Positions 1 to 6,711 are shown, counted from the first letter of the stretch. The stretch: DNA of 9,385 nt from Pseudomonadota bacterium (GCA_022572105.1 JACZWN010000139.1:1-9385), one strand, 5' to 3'. Made by a program: numbers and translations. Notes: generated by a model from the sequence alone, not told the origin.

Positions 1-776
1 CAAAGAACCAGATTCTTCAGCAAAGCATCGGCCATCTGCTGACCCGGCCCGTCGGTCGCCCGCCGAAGCGGGTGCTCCGATACTATGCCAGTTTCAGCTA
101 TCAGGCTGGAAGCTGGGACAGGAAGCGGCGCGTGGTGGCCAAGGTGGAATGGCATCCCGAGGAACTGGTTCCCCGCGTCGGCTTCATCGTCACCAACCTG
201 TCCCGTTCCGCTGAGCGGGTGACATGGTTCTACAATCAGCGGGGCAAAGCGGAGCAATACATCAAGGAAGGCAAGAACGCGATCAAATGGACGAGGCTGT
301 CGTGCCGCAAGTTCCGCGACAACGCCGTCCGGCTGCAGCTTCACGCCCTGGCCTACAATCTCGCCAACTTCATGCGGACGCTGGCTTTGCCAAAGGAGGT
401 CGAGCACTGGTCATTGACGACGCTGCGGGAGAAGCTGGTCAAGATCGGTGCGAAAGTTGTGCGCCATGGCCGGTACGTCACGTTCCAATTGGCCGAGGTG
501 GCAGTATCGAGGGACCTATTCTGGAAAATCCTGAGCCTGATCGATGATCTACGGCGAAGACCCGCTCCGGCGTAGGCCGGGAAAATCGACGGCCAGGTGA
601 AAACGACAGGAGGGGTGTGTCTGAATGGCGAAAAACTGGGCTAATGGTCTTCCGGGCGAGGACCGATCTCCAGAATCAGGCTATCCGATGGCTACCGAAG
701 GGATGCCGTTCCCTTGGCGGTGGTACGGTGGTACGATTTCCACGGATTTGGATATCATCTGGGAAATGTCGGCTAG
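1..776 (+). mobile_element. IS1380-family insertion sequence, right-hand part
   Basis: The left part of the element lies outside the window. What is visible is the 3' end of its transposase and about 200 bp of non-coding tail. The right boundary is inferred, not shown: the tail ends around the GGGAAATGTCGGCTAG stretch (761-776), after which the next gene's upstream region begins. The other terminal repeat is not in the window, so neither the inverted repeats nor the target duplication can be checked. The tail also holds a small direct repeat, GGTGGTAC twice in tandem (719-734). Confidence 0.55.
3..575 (+). CDS. IS1380-family transposase, C-terminal part (5' end outside window)
   Basis: The frame is open from base 3 to a TAG stop at 573-575, giving about 190 residues of the C-terminal part of a DDE transposase. 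The text is characteristic of alphaproteobacterial IS1380 transposases: RPVGRPPK, YYASFSYQAGSW, VVAKVEWHPEEL, PRVGFIVTNL, WFYNQRGKAEQYIKEGKNA, KWTRLSCRKF and LQLHALAYNLANFMRTLALP. The glutamate in the YNQRGKAEQ-IKEGK block probably belongs to the catalytic DDE set of this RNase H-like fold; this rests on family knowledge. The enzyme would cut and rejoin the element's ends on DNA. A GTG at 72 is only an internal codon, not the start. No frameshift or premature stop is seen in the visible part, so the element may still be active if the 5' half is intact. Confidence 0.93.
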   Translation, partial: KNQILQQSIGHLLTRPVGRPPKRVLRYYASFSYQAGSWDRKRRVVAKVEWHPEELVPRVGFIVTNLSRSAERVTWFYNQRGKAEQYIKEGKNAIKWTRLSCRKFRDNAVRLQLHALAYNLANFMRTLALPKEVEHWSLTTLREKLVKIGAKVVRHGRYVTFQLAEVAVSRDLFWKILSLIDDLRRRPAPA

Positions 777-830
777 ACTCTCGCCTGGCTCCCTCTCCCA
801 CGTATCTGGCACACAATAGCGTAACAGACA

Positions 831-1652
831 ATGACCGATCAACAGGATAAAAACGGCGCTATCGAAACCCGGGCGCGGGTTTTGACGTGGAATATTTGGT
901 GGCGGTTCGGACCATGGGAGCGACGCCGACCTGCCATCGTGGCGACCCTTGCCCAAATCGATGCCGATCTTATCGCCCTTCAGGAAGTCTGGAGCGACGA
1001 GACGACCAACCTTGCGGCCGAACTGGCCGCCGAACTGGGCTATCATCATGTTTTTGCATCAGCCAGGGACAATGAGGGGATCGGCTTCGGCAACGCGCTG
1101 CTGTCCCGCTGGCCAGTTACGCGACACGAATCCATCATGCTGCACGGCCAGGAGACCGGCGAGGGTCCGCAGGCTCTGTTCGCGGAGGTTGATGGCCCTC
1201 GTGGCCGTCTGCCAATATTCAGCATTTCTATGAACTGGCTAAACGACCACAGCCACATTCGCCAGCGCCAGGTGGCGGACATCGCCCGTTTCGTTGACCG
1301 CGTGTGCCCCAAGACCTTCCCTCCCATTGTGTGCGGCGATTTTAATGCTGAACCGGCGTCCGAGGAGATGCGGATGTTGACGGGGCTGACGACTTGTCCG
1401 GTCGAAGGACTATTCTTTCATGATGCATGGCGTGTGGCCGGTGGTGAGGGACCCGGCTATACCTGGGACAACGTAAACCCCTATGCCAGAGCCAGATTTG
1501 AACCCAGCTGCCGGATCGACTACATCCTGGTCGGCGAGCCCAAGGCCCGTGGCGCGGGCCACGTCGTGGATTGTCGGGTTACGGGCAACGAACCAATAGA
1601 TGGTGTGTGGCCAAGCGATCACCACGCGGTCACGGCTGAACTCCGCTACTGA
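831..1652 (+). CDS. Endonuclease/exonuclease/phosphatase (EEP) family protein
   Basis: A complete 273-residue protein of the EEP superfamily, the metal-dependent phosphodiesterase fold shared by DNase I, exonuclease III and inositol phosphatases. All core motifs are present: N21 in TWNIWW and E52 in LQEVW (metal site), GDFNAEP at 169-175 (catalytic D170 and N172), RIDYIL at 228-233 with D230, and SDHHAV at 262-267 with catalytic H264. No signal peptide or membrane segment is seen, so a cytoplasmic phosphodiesterase or nuclease is likely; the substrate cannot be told from sequence. The ATG at 831 is used because the family's first beta strand begins at residue 15. There is no good ribosome binding site upstream. 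The gene begins about 55 bp after the inferred end of the insertion element, and a TAGACT (774-779) could be a -10 box there. It is less GC-rich than the genes after 2000, so it may be an acquired gene. Confidence 0.85.
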   Translation: MTDQQDKNGAIETRARVLTWNIWWRFGPWERRRPAIVATLAQIDADLIALQEVWSDETTNLAAELAAELGYHHVFASARDNEGIGFGNALLSRWPVTRHESIMLHGQETGEGPQALFAEVDGPRGRLPIFSISMNWLNDHSHIRQRQVADIARFVDRVCPKTFPPIVCGDFNAEPASEEMRMLTGLTTCPVEGLFFHDAWRVAGGEGPGYTWDNVNPYARARFEPSCRIDYILVGEPKARGAGHVVDCRVTGNEPIDGVWPSDHHAVTAELRY

Positions 1653-1659
1653 CCACCGG

Positions 1660-1681
1660 TTAGTATATTGCATTGTACTAA
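1660..1681. promoter_or_regulatory. 22-bp near-perfect palindrome, possible operator
   Basis: Eight-base arms TTAGTATA (1660-1667) and TGTACTAA (1674-1681) flank a TTGCAT spacer; seven of eight positions pair. It starts eight bases after the EEP gene stop and ends ten bases before the tiny ORF at 1692. It is AT-rich in a GC-rich setting and has no following T-run, so it resembles a dimeric regulator's binding site more than an intrinsic terminator. I do not recognise the regulator. Confidence 0.35.
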
Positions 1682-1691
1682 CGCTCTTTGC

Positions 1692-1790
1692 ATGTCCGCT
1701 TGGCTGCTGCTGCTCTCCTTCGTCGCGGCCGGCATCATCACGGCCGCCTCCGTGTTAAGCGGCGCGGTCGTAAACCAGATATCTGGGTGA
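1692..1790 (+). CDS. Tiny hydrophobic ORF (32 aa), hypothetical
   Basis: ATG at 1692 to TGA at 1788-1790 encodes 32 residues starting MSAWLLLLSFVAAGII and ending VVNQISG. Residues 4-27 form one strongly hydrophobic stretch, enough for a single membrane helix. There is no convincing ribosome binding site before the ATG; the palindrome at 1660-1681 lies just upstream. It could be a real small membrane protein or chance coding in a decayed region. No family is recognised. Confidence 0.25.
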   Translation: MSAWLLLLSFVAAGIITAASVLSGAVVNQISG

Positions 1791-1886
1791 AGATCGCACC
1801 GAGCGCGCCCTTCGTGGTATCGTTAGCAAACGCCTGACGTATCGTTGTCCTCACCCGAAAGAACTGAGCGGTTATAGGTAGGGGTG

Positions 1887-2162
1887 ATGCCCAAGAAGAA
1901 ACCGTCAGATAAGAACCAAAAACGCATGTTCATCAAAACCGCGAAAGACCTTGGCTCTGACGAGTCGGGGCTTAAAATCAACGATTTTAGGCATCAAGCA
2001 CGCGGGAACCCGGGCGCCCGGCTCTGGGACTCGATCCCCGACCGGCTCTATCTTGCGGTTCGCGGCGATTCCAACATTGTCGAGCGGGTGCTGCCGCGCG
2101 CCCAGGCCGGCGATCCCGAAGCGCAGTGTTCGGCTTTAGACTCCCGCGGCGCCCTCCCCTAG
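1887..2162 (+). CDS. Small hypothetical protein, probably chimeric or frameshifted
   Basis: ATG at 1887 (a GTG directly precedes it at 1884) to TAG at 2160-2162, 91 residues. AGGTAGGGG (1876-1884) is a good ribosome binding site. The lysine-rich first 33 residues (MPKKKPSDKNQKR, then FIKTAKDLGSDESG) resemble the small alphaproteobacterial proteins of the pattern 'RF-ETARELG-DED--F---L-KI'; this is pattern memory, not a search. After residue 33 the likeness stops in this frame, while the +1 frame near 1972-2005 reads LKSTILGIKHA, which suits the expected family tail better. From about 2025 the original frame again shows high GC3. The ORF may therefore be a frameshifted small gene joined to unrelated sequence at the composition boundary. 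Function unknown. Confidence 0.4.
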   Translation: MPKKKPSDKNQKRMFIKTAKDLGSDESGLKINDFRHQARGNPGARLWDSIPDRLYLAVRGDSNIVERVLPRAQAGDPEAQCSALDSRGALP

Positions 2163-2165
2163 ACT
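2136..2165 (+). promoter_or_regulatory. Candidate sigma-70 promoter for the hydroxyacid dehydrogenase
   Basis: A -10-like TAGACT (2160-2165) stands 18 bp after TTAGAC (2136-2141), a weak -35. Transcription would begin near 2172, giving a leader of about 26 bases before the ATG at 2198. The -10 agrees with promoters common in GC-rich alphaproteobacteria; the -35 is poor. Confidence 0.3.
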
Positions 2166-2197
2166 GACTGGGATACCGATTGCCGGCCGGGGGGGCC

Positions 2198-3196
2198 ATG
2201 GCACAAGGGCGAGACATCGTCTACCCGGACGCCGACGACCAGCTCGCGGCGCTGCTCACCGGCGCGCGTCGCCTGCGCTTGGAGGCTCTGGGCGCGTTCC
2301 GGATACACCACGGCCGTCCCGGCGATCCGGCCGCGTACCTGGAACGCCTCGGCGACGCCGCCGGCGTCATGCTCGGCTGGGACCTGCCCGTCGAGGTCAT
2401 GCGCCGGGCGCCGAGGCTGGAGGTCGTCTCCTACCTGGGCACCGGGGCCGCCAACTTCGTCGACCTCGCCGAGGCCGTGCGCCTCGGGATCACCGTCTGC
2501 AACACGCCCGGCTACGGCGACAACGCGGTCGCCGAGCACGCCCTCGCCCTGCTGCTCGCCTTGGCGCGCCGGGTGCCGCGTCTCGACCAAGGCTTGCGGC
2601 AACCGGAGCGGCAGCGGGCGGAATGGGGCCAGTCGCAGCCCGGCTTCGAGTTGCGCGGCAGGACGCTCGGCCTGGTCGGGCTCGGCGGCATCGGCGCGCG
2701 CATGGCGGAGCTGGCCCGCGGCCTGGGCATGGAGGTCACGGCCTGGACCCGAAACCCGAGCCCGGAGCGCGCCCGGCGCCACGGCGTGACCTTCCTGTCG
2801 CTCGACGATCTTCTCGCGACCGCCGACGTAATTTCACTGCACCTGCTGCTGACGCCGGAGACCGAAGGCCTCCTCGGGCCCGAGGAGCTGGACCGCATGA
2901 AGCCGGACGCGGTGCTCGTCAACACGGCGCGCGCCGAACTGGTCGACCAGGGCGCGCTGGTCGAGCGCCTGCGCGACGGGCGCATCGCGGCGGCCGGCCT
3001 GGACGTCTTCTGGAACGAGCCGCTGCCCGCCGATCACCCGCTGCTCGAGCTGGACAACGTCGTGTTGACCCCGCACGTCGCCTACAACACACCGGAAGCC
3101 ATCGCCGCCATGATGGATATCGCCATCGACAACCTGGCGCGCTATTTCGAAGGCCGCCCGAACAACGTGGTCGCGGGGCCGCGGCGCGAAGGCTGA
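2198..3196 (+). CDS. D-isomer-specific 2-hydroxyacid dehydrogenase
   Basis: A 332-residue cytoplasmic NAD(P)-dependent oxidoreductase interconverting a 2-oxo acid and a D-2-hydroxy acid. The nucleotide-binding loop GLGGIG is at 161-166. The catalytic trio typical of the family is present: R245 in NTARAELVD, E274 in FWNEPLP and H293 in TPHVAYNTPE. The catalytic-domain segment around SYLGTGAANFVDL (78-90) and NTPGYGDNAVAEHALAL (102-118) is also canonical. After the second strand of the Rossmann fold the chain reads AWTRN (182-186); the Asp usual in NAD-specific members is replaced by a T-R pair, which suggests NADP(H) use (inference). I chose ATG 2198, preceded by a G-rich run (2189-2195), over an in-frame TTG at 2180 that would add six residues. 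Length is normal. The substrate (glyoxylate, hydroxypyruvate or other) cannot be decided. Confidence 0.9.
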   Translation: MAQGRDIVYPDADDQLAALLTGARRLRLEALGAFRIHHGRPGDPAAYLERLGDAAGVMLGWDLPVEVMRRAPRLEVVSYLGTGAANFVDLAEAVRLGITVCNTPGYGDNAVAEHALALLLALARRVPRLDQGLRQPERQRAEWGQSQPGFELRGRTLGLVGLGGIGARMAELARGLGMEVTAWTRNPSPERARRHGVTFLSLDDLLATADVISLHLLLTPETEGLLGPEELDRMKPDAVLVNTARAELVDQGALVERLRDGRIAAAGLDVFWNEPLPADHPLLELDNVVLTPHVAYNTPEAIAAMMDIAIDNLARYFEGRPNNVVAGPRREG

Positions 3197-3220
3197 TCCG
3201 AACCCCGCGCGGGACTCGGC

Positions 3221-3380
3221 GCGTTGCGGGTGCCGGTCCGAGACATGGGGTGTCGGCATCGCCGCCGCGGACATTCCAAAGATCATGGAATCCTTCGGTC
3301 AGGCGGACGACGCGCGCGCCGGCGTCACGGAAGGCATCGGGCTGGGCTTGCCGCTCGTCAAGGCCATTTCGGGCCTTGAC
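3221..3380 (+). pseudogene. Ghost of a sensor histidine kinase ATPase domain (frameshifted)
   Basis: Just after the dehydrogenase, one frame reads ALRVPVRDMG (3221-3250) and the +1 frame continues with GVGIAAADIPKIMESFGQAD and then EGIGLGLPLVKAI (3249-3368). Together these reproduce the C-terminal ATP-binding region of a PAS-type histidine kinase in correct order: the D-x-G-x-G (G1) box, the F box around ESFGQ and the G2 box GLGL with its LPLVKA helix. One surplus G in the GGGG run at 3247-3250 explains the switch of frame. There is no start, no kinase H box and no sensor part, so this is a decayed remnant. The second frame runs on to a stop at 3489-3491 but loses likeness after about 3380. 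It lies just downstream of the oxidase gene that ends at 3392 on the other strand. Confidence 0.7.
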
Positions 3381-3391
3381 CCGGGAGCAGC

Positions 3392-4708
3392 CTATCGTTC
3401 GCGGCCCGCGCGCATCTGGTCCCAGGCGATCTTCGCGCGCACGCCTAGGCCCAGGAAGGGCTGGGGGACGTTCCGGGCCGGACGGGGATAACTCAGAAGG
3501 TCGCGCAGGAGGTCGGACTCGGCGCCGACCACGAGGTCGGCCAAAAGCGTGCCGGAATAGGTCCCCTTGGCCAGGCCGACACCGTTCTGGCAGACCGCGG
3601 CGAAGACGTTGTCCGCGAGCCGCCCGAAGCAGGGCGCCCCATTGCGCGACATGGTGAGCACGCCGCCCCAGGTATGCCCGAACGCGACCTCGGGCAGCAT
3701 CGGAAAACGGGCCTTGAACGAGTCTTCGTGGTGCCTGCGGATCCGCGCCAAGCCTTGCGCGCTCCAGCGGAACTCGGGCGCATAGGTGATCCAGTTTCGA
3801 ATCAGCAGGCGCCGGTCCCGGGTGTAGCGCAGGGTGGTGCCGAAATGGTCCGCCGGGATCACGCCCCAGTCCGGCTCGCCACCGAGCGCCGCCTGCTCCG
3901 CCTCGGTGAGCGGCGGGGTCAGGCTGCCGAAGGTCATGATCGGGATCAGGCGGTTGCGCTCGAAGCCGAACGCGCTCGCGAAGCCGTTGTTGGCGAGCAG
4001 CAGGGTCTTGGTGCGGATCGTCCCTTGCGCGCATTCCAGCGTGATCTCGTCGCCGTAATCGATGCCCACGACCGGCGAGTCCTCGAACAGGCGCACGTTC
4101 TCGGGCAGGCTGGCGCCCAGGCCGCGGGCGAGCGCGGCGGGCTGGACCAGGACGCAGCCGGGCGTGTGGATGGCCTCTCGGTAGTAGCGCGTGCCCAGGG
4201 CCTCGGACAGGCCGCCCGCGTCGAGATCGCGATAGGGCTCGCCGAGCCGGTCGAGGGCGCGCCGGAAGCCCTCGAGATCGCGCATGCCCTTGTCCTCGAC
4301 GGCGGCGTGGTACTTGCCGCGCTCGCTCCACTGACAGTCGATCCCATGCTTCTCGACCAGGTCCCGGAGCGCGGCGATGGCGAAGCGGTTGAGACGCATC
4401 TCGCTCCGGTCCCGCCCCAGCGCCCCGGCGTGGTCGGCGCCCGAGAAATTGTGCGGCAGGTCGATGATGAAGCCCGAGTTCCGGCCCGAAGCGCCGTAGC
4501 CGACCCGCTGGGCATCGACCAGCGCCACCTCCCGCTCCGGCAGGTGCTCGGCGAGCCGCCGCGCCGCGGCGAGCCCGGTGAAGCCGGCGCCCAGCACCAC
4601 GTGGTCGAAGCGTTGTTCGCCGGTCAAGGGAACGGTCGGCGCCGGCGCCGGCAGGATGTGGTACCAGCCGCAGGAATCGTCGTCGTTGGGACGTAGGCCG
4701 ACCTTCAT
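3392..4708 (-). CDS. FAD-dependent oxidoreductase, DAO family (PuuB/OrdL-like)
   Basis: A 438-residue flavoprotein of the D-amino-acid-oxidase fold (PF01266). After a 34-residue N-terminal arm (with GWYHILPAPAP) comes the FAD-binding motif GAGFTG (40-45), an acidic D65 closing the second strand, and GYGASGRNSGF (70-80), the signature of the gamma-glutamylputrescine oxidase-like branch. The C-terminal part has NGVGLAKGTYSGTLLADLVVG, the second FAD-contact region, and ends in a PQPFLGLGV tail typical of this branch. Such enzymes oxidise secondary or primary amines with O2 or a quinone; the substrate is not fixed by sequence. Start: GGGGGAGG lies six bases upstream of the ATG (CAT at 4706-4708), a strong ribosome site. 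It is divergent from the betaine/homocysteine methyltransferase, 212 bp away, which suggests a link to N-methylated amines (inference). Cytoplasmic, no signal peptide. Confidence 0.88.
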   Translation of the reverse strand: MKVGLRPNDDDSCGWYHILPAPAPTVPLTGEQRFDHVVLGAGFTGLAAARRLAEHLPEREVALVDAQRVGYGASGRNSGFIIDLPHNFSGADHAGALGRDRSEMRLNRFAIAALRDLVEKHGIDCQWSERGKYHAAVEDKGMRDLEGFRRALDRLGEPYRDLDAGGLSEALGTRYYREAIHTPGCVLVQPAALARGLGASLPENVRLFEDSPVVGIDYGDEITLECAQGTIRTKTLLLANNGFASAFGFERNRLIPIMTFGSLTPPLTEAEQAALGGEPDWGVIPADHFGTTLRYTRDRRLLIRNWITYAPEFRWSAQGLARIRRHHEDSFKARFPMLPEVAFGHTWGGVLTMSRNGAPCFGRLADNVFAAVCQNGVGLAKGTYSGTLLADLVVGAESDLLRDLLSYPRPARNVPQPFLGLGVRAKIAWDQMRAGRER

Positions 4709-4873
4709 GCCTGCCTCCCCCGTGTTGCGGCCGCCGACAATCCGCCCCGTTCATGACCACGAAACCACGCGGCCGTCAATCGCCTCGACGGCTGCGCGCG
4801 CGGCGAGCCCCGTGCAGACATCACGCATACCTTGCCCGATGGGTTCGGGGAGATTAACGTCCGCGCGGTTTTC

Positions 4874-4896
4874 GCTCCCGGCCTTGGCCGGGGAGC
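4874..4896. promoter_or_regulatory. Inverted repeat in the divergent oxidase/bmt intergenic region
   Basis: GCTCCCGGCC (4874-4883), TT, then GGCCGGGGAGC (4886-4896): ten pairs with one bulged G and almost no loop. It sits between the divergent oxidase start (4708) and the bmt start (4921), just ahead of the bmt ribosome site. No T-run follows on either strand, so it is not a standard terminator. It could be an operator or a leader hairpin. The rest of this 212-bp region shows no recognisable riboswitch or strong promoter. Confidence 0.3.
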
Positions 4897-4920
4897 GGCG
4901 AACGAGGACCTTCAGCCGCG

Positions 4921-5913
4921 ATGTCGGACGTGCTGCGAAAGATGCTCTCCGAACGGCCCTGGCTGCTCGCCGACGGCGCGACCGGGACCAGTTTCTTCGC
5001 CACCGGGCTGCCGACCGGTCACGCACCCGAGCTGTGGAACCTGGACGAGCCCGACAAGGTGCGCGATCAGTACCGCGCCTTCGTGGACGCCGGCTGCGAC
5101 ATCATCCTGACCAACAGCTTCGGCGGCACGCGCAACCGCCTGAAGCTGCACCAGGCGGAAGGCCGGGTGGCCGAGATCAACACGGCCGCCGCGCGCCTGG
5201 CCCGCGAGGTGGCCGGGCAAGCCGGGCGCGAGATCGTGGTCGCCGGCTCCATGGGCCCGACCGGCGAGATGTACATGCCCTTGGGCGAGCTGACCATGAC
5301 CCAGGGCACCGCCGCCTACGCCGAGCAGGCCAAGGCGCTCGCCGAGGCCGGCGTCGACGTGCTCTGGATCGAGACCATCTATTCCTTCGAGGAGCTGACC
5401 GCGGCGGTGACCGGCGCCCGCGCGACCGGCCTGCCGGTCGTCTGCACCATGAGCTTCGACACCGCGGGGCGCACCATGATGGGCATCACCGCGGCGCAGT
5501 TCGTCGAGGAAACGCACAAGCTGACCCCCAGCCCCTTGGCCGTCGGCGGCAACTGCGGCATCGGACCCTCGGAGCTGCTGACCACGCTTATCGGTCTGCG
5601 CGAGGCCGCCGGGGCGGACGCGGTCCTGGTGGCCAAGAGCAACTGCGGCGTGCCCGAGTTCGTCGACGGCGAGATCGCCTATCAAGGTACGCCCGAGCTG
5701 ATGGCCGATTACGCCCGCCTGTGCCTGGACGTCGGCGTTCAGATCATCGGCGGCTGCTGCGGCACCACGCCGGCGCACATCCGCGTCATGCGCGCGGCCA
5801 TGGAAGCCCACACCCCCGTATCGCCGCCCAATCTGGAAACCATCATCGAACGCCTGGGCCAGGTCTCCAGAGGCGCGGAGAAGCAGTTCCGCCAACTCGA
5901 CGAAGGCGGCTGA
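4921..5913 (+). CDS. bmt: Betaine/homocysteine S-methyltransferase family protein
   Basis: A 330-residue zinc-dependent methyltransferase of the homocysteine S-methyltransferase family (PF02574), folded as a TIM barrel in the cytoplasm. The first strand carries LLADGATGTSFF (15-26). The zinc ligands are C212 in GGNCGIGP and C279-C280 in GGCCGTTP, all intact. TNSFGG (64-69) and ETIYSFEE (151-158) match the family's substrate-binding strands. It transfers a methyl group to homocysteine to make methionine. Glycine betaine is the likely donor because the length and motifs fit the stand-alone rhizobial Bmt type and because betA lies in the same window; S-methylmethionine is the alternative. GAGGA (4904-4908) is a somewhat distant ribosome site (12 bases) for ATG 4921. 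The gene converges on the HAD phosphatase. Confidence 0.87.
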   Translation: MSDVLRKMLSERPWLLADGATGTSFFATGLPTGHAPELWNLDEPDKVRDQYRAFVDAGCDIILTNSFGGTRNRLKLHQAEGRVAEINTAAARLAREVAGQAGREIVVAGSMGPTGEMYMPLGELTMTQGTAAYAEQAKALAEAGVDVLWIETIYSFEELTAAVTGARATGLPVVCTMSFDTAGRTMMGITAAQFVEETHKLTPSPLAVGGNCGIGPSELLTTLIGLREAAGADAVLVAKSNCGVPEFVDGEIAYQGTPELMADYARLCLDVGVQIIGGCCGTTPAHIRVMRAAMEAHTPVSPPNLETIIERLGQVSRGAEKQFRQLDEGG

Positions 5914-5920
5914 GTAAAGC

Positions 5921-5955
5921 CGCGGGCCGGGCCTCCATGGGCGATACCGCCCGCG
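5921..5955. terminator. Possible bidirectional hairpin between convergent genes
   Basis: CGCGGGC (5921-5927) pairs perfectly with GCCCGCG (5949-5955) across a 21-base loop that also holds a competing GGGC/GCCC pair. It fills the 42-base gap between the bmt stop and the HAD stop on the opposite strand. No T-tract follows on either side, so a canonical intrinsic terminator is not shown. Confidence 0.3.
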
Positions 5956-6690
5956 TCACAGCCGGTCGAGCAAGGCCTCGAGGTCCTGGATGCCGTCGAG
6001 CACGTGGTCGGCATGGGTGGCCAGCTCGGCGCGCTCCCCGGTGCCGGTCAGCACCCCGACCACCAGGCCGACGCCGCCCCGGCGGCCCATCTCCAGGTCG
6101 TGCAGGTTGTCGCCGACGACCGCGACCTCGGCCGGGACGAGCCCGGTCCGGGCGCAGAAGCCGTGCACCATGCCCGGGTCCGGCTTGAAGCCGTGGCCGC
6201 TGTCGTAGCCGGCGGCGAAGTCGAGCAGCTCGAGGACGCCGAACCGGCCGAGCGTCGCCTCGACGCCGCGCTGGCTGTCGTTGGTGGCGACGCCGAGCTT
6301 CAAGCCGCGCGCCTTGAGGCGGGCGAAGAACGGTGCCAACTCGGTGACCGGCGTCGCCTGGGCCTCGCTCTCCGCCTCGAAGATGCGGTCCAAGAGGCCG
6401 GCCAGGTCGCCGACGCTCCAGCCGGGCAACTGCGGCAGCCAAACGGCCGCGATCTCGGCCGCGTTGCCGGCGGCCAGCGCCGTGTTGGCCCCGACCCGGT
6501 CCTGCTCGGGGTGGTAGCCGCCGGCGATCAGCAGGCGCTCGCTCAGGGCCCGGTCGCCGCCGGCCGCGGCCAGCGCGGCCACCCGGTTGGCCGTCATCCA
6601 GGTGGCGGCGTAGTCGAGCAGGGTGCCGTCCTTGTCGAACAGGATGCCGCGGATGGCGACGGACTCTCGAATGCTGCTTCCTTTCGGCAT
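5956..6690 (-). CDS. HAD-superfamily hydrolase, phosphoglycolate phosphatase-like
   Basis: A 244-residue subfamily-I HAD phosphatase with all four motifs: FDKDGTLLD (18-26; nucleophile D19, acid/base D21), ATNDS (135-139; T136), K169 in GFKPDPGM, and VVGDNLHDLEMG (191-202; D194, D198). The helical cap between motifs I and II (about residues 27-115) fits the phosphoglycolate phosphatase group. It removes phosphate from a small cytoplasmic metabolite; the true substrate is unknown. The ATG (CAT at 6688-6690) has no clear upstream ribosome site, while AAAGGAAG lies inside codons 3-5, so the real start may be slightly downstream at a non-ATG codon. A 32-codon mini-ORF ends 21 bases upstream on the same strand, and the transporter remnant lies before that, so it may once have been the last gene of a transporter operon. 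Confidence 0.87.
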   Translation of the reverse strand: MPKGSSIRESVAIRGILFDKDGTLLDYAATWMTANRVAALAAAGGDRALSERLLIAGGYHPEQDRVGANTALAAGNAAEIAAVWLPQLPGWSVGDLAGLLDRIFEAESEAQATPVTELAPFFARLKARGLKLGVATNDSQRGVEATLGRFGVLELLDFAAGYDSGHGFKPDPGMVHGFCARTGLVPAEVAVVGDNLHDLEMGRRGGVGLVVGVLTGTGERAELATHADHVLDGIQDLEALLDRL

Positions 6691-6711
6691 GGGAAATCGA
6701 ACCGGGCCCGA

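Noticed and set aside
575..594. GGCCG/CGGCC hairpin after the transposase
   Set aside because: Only five pairs with a ten-base loop and no T-run; too weak to call a terminator.
2919..4760. 613-codon open frame on the minus strand
   Set aside because: It is the shadow of the FAD oxidoreductase in another frame: arginine/proline/alanine-rich, no domain, while the 438-residue frame holds all FAD motifs.
4751..4860. Protein-like minus-strand text (GQGMRDVCTGLAARAAVEAI)
   Set aside because: No start of its own; the frame begins inside bmt on the other strand and no family is recognised.
4709..4920. Possible SAM- or SAH-type riboswitch before bmt
   Set aside because: I looked for SAM-II-like conserved blocks and found none; only an inverted repeat without a T-tract is present.
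4912..5895. 327-codon minus-strand frame opposite bmt
   Set aside because: Antisense shadow with G/A/H/D-rich text; bmt carries intact zinc and barrel motifs.
4578..6188. 536-codon open frame on the plus strand
   Set aside because: Out-of-frame reading across the oxidase start, bmt and the HAD gene; composition is typical of high-GC shadow frames.
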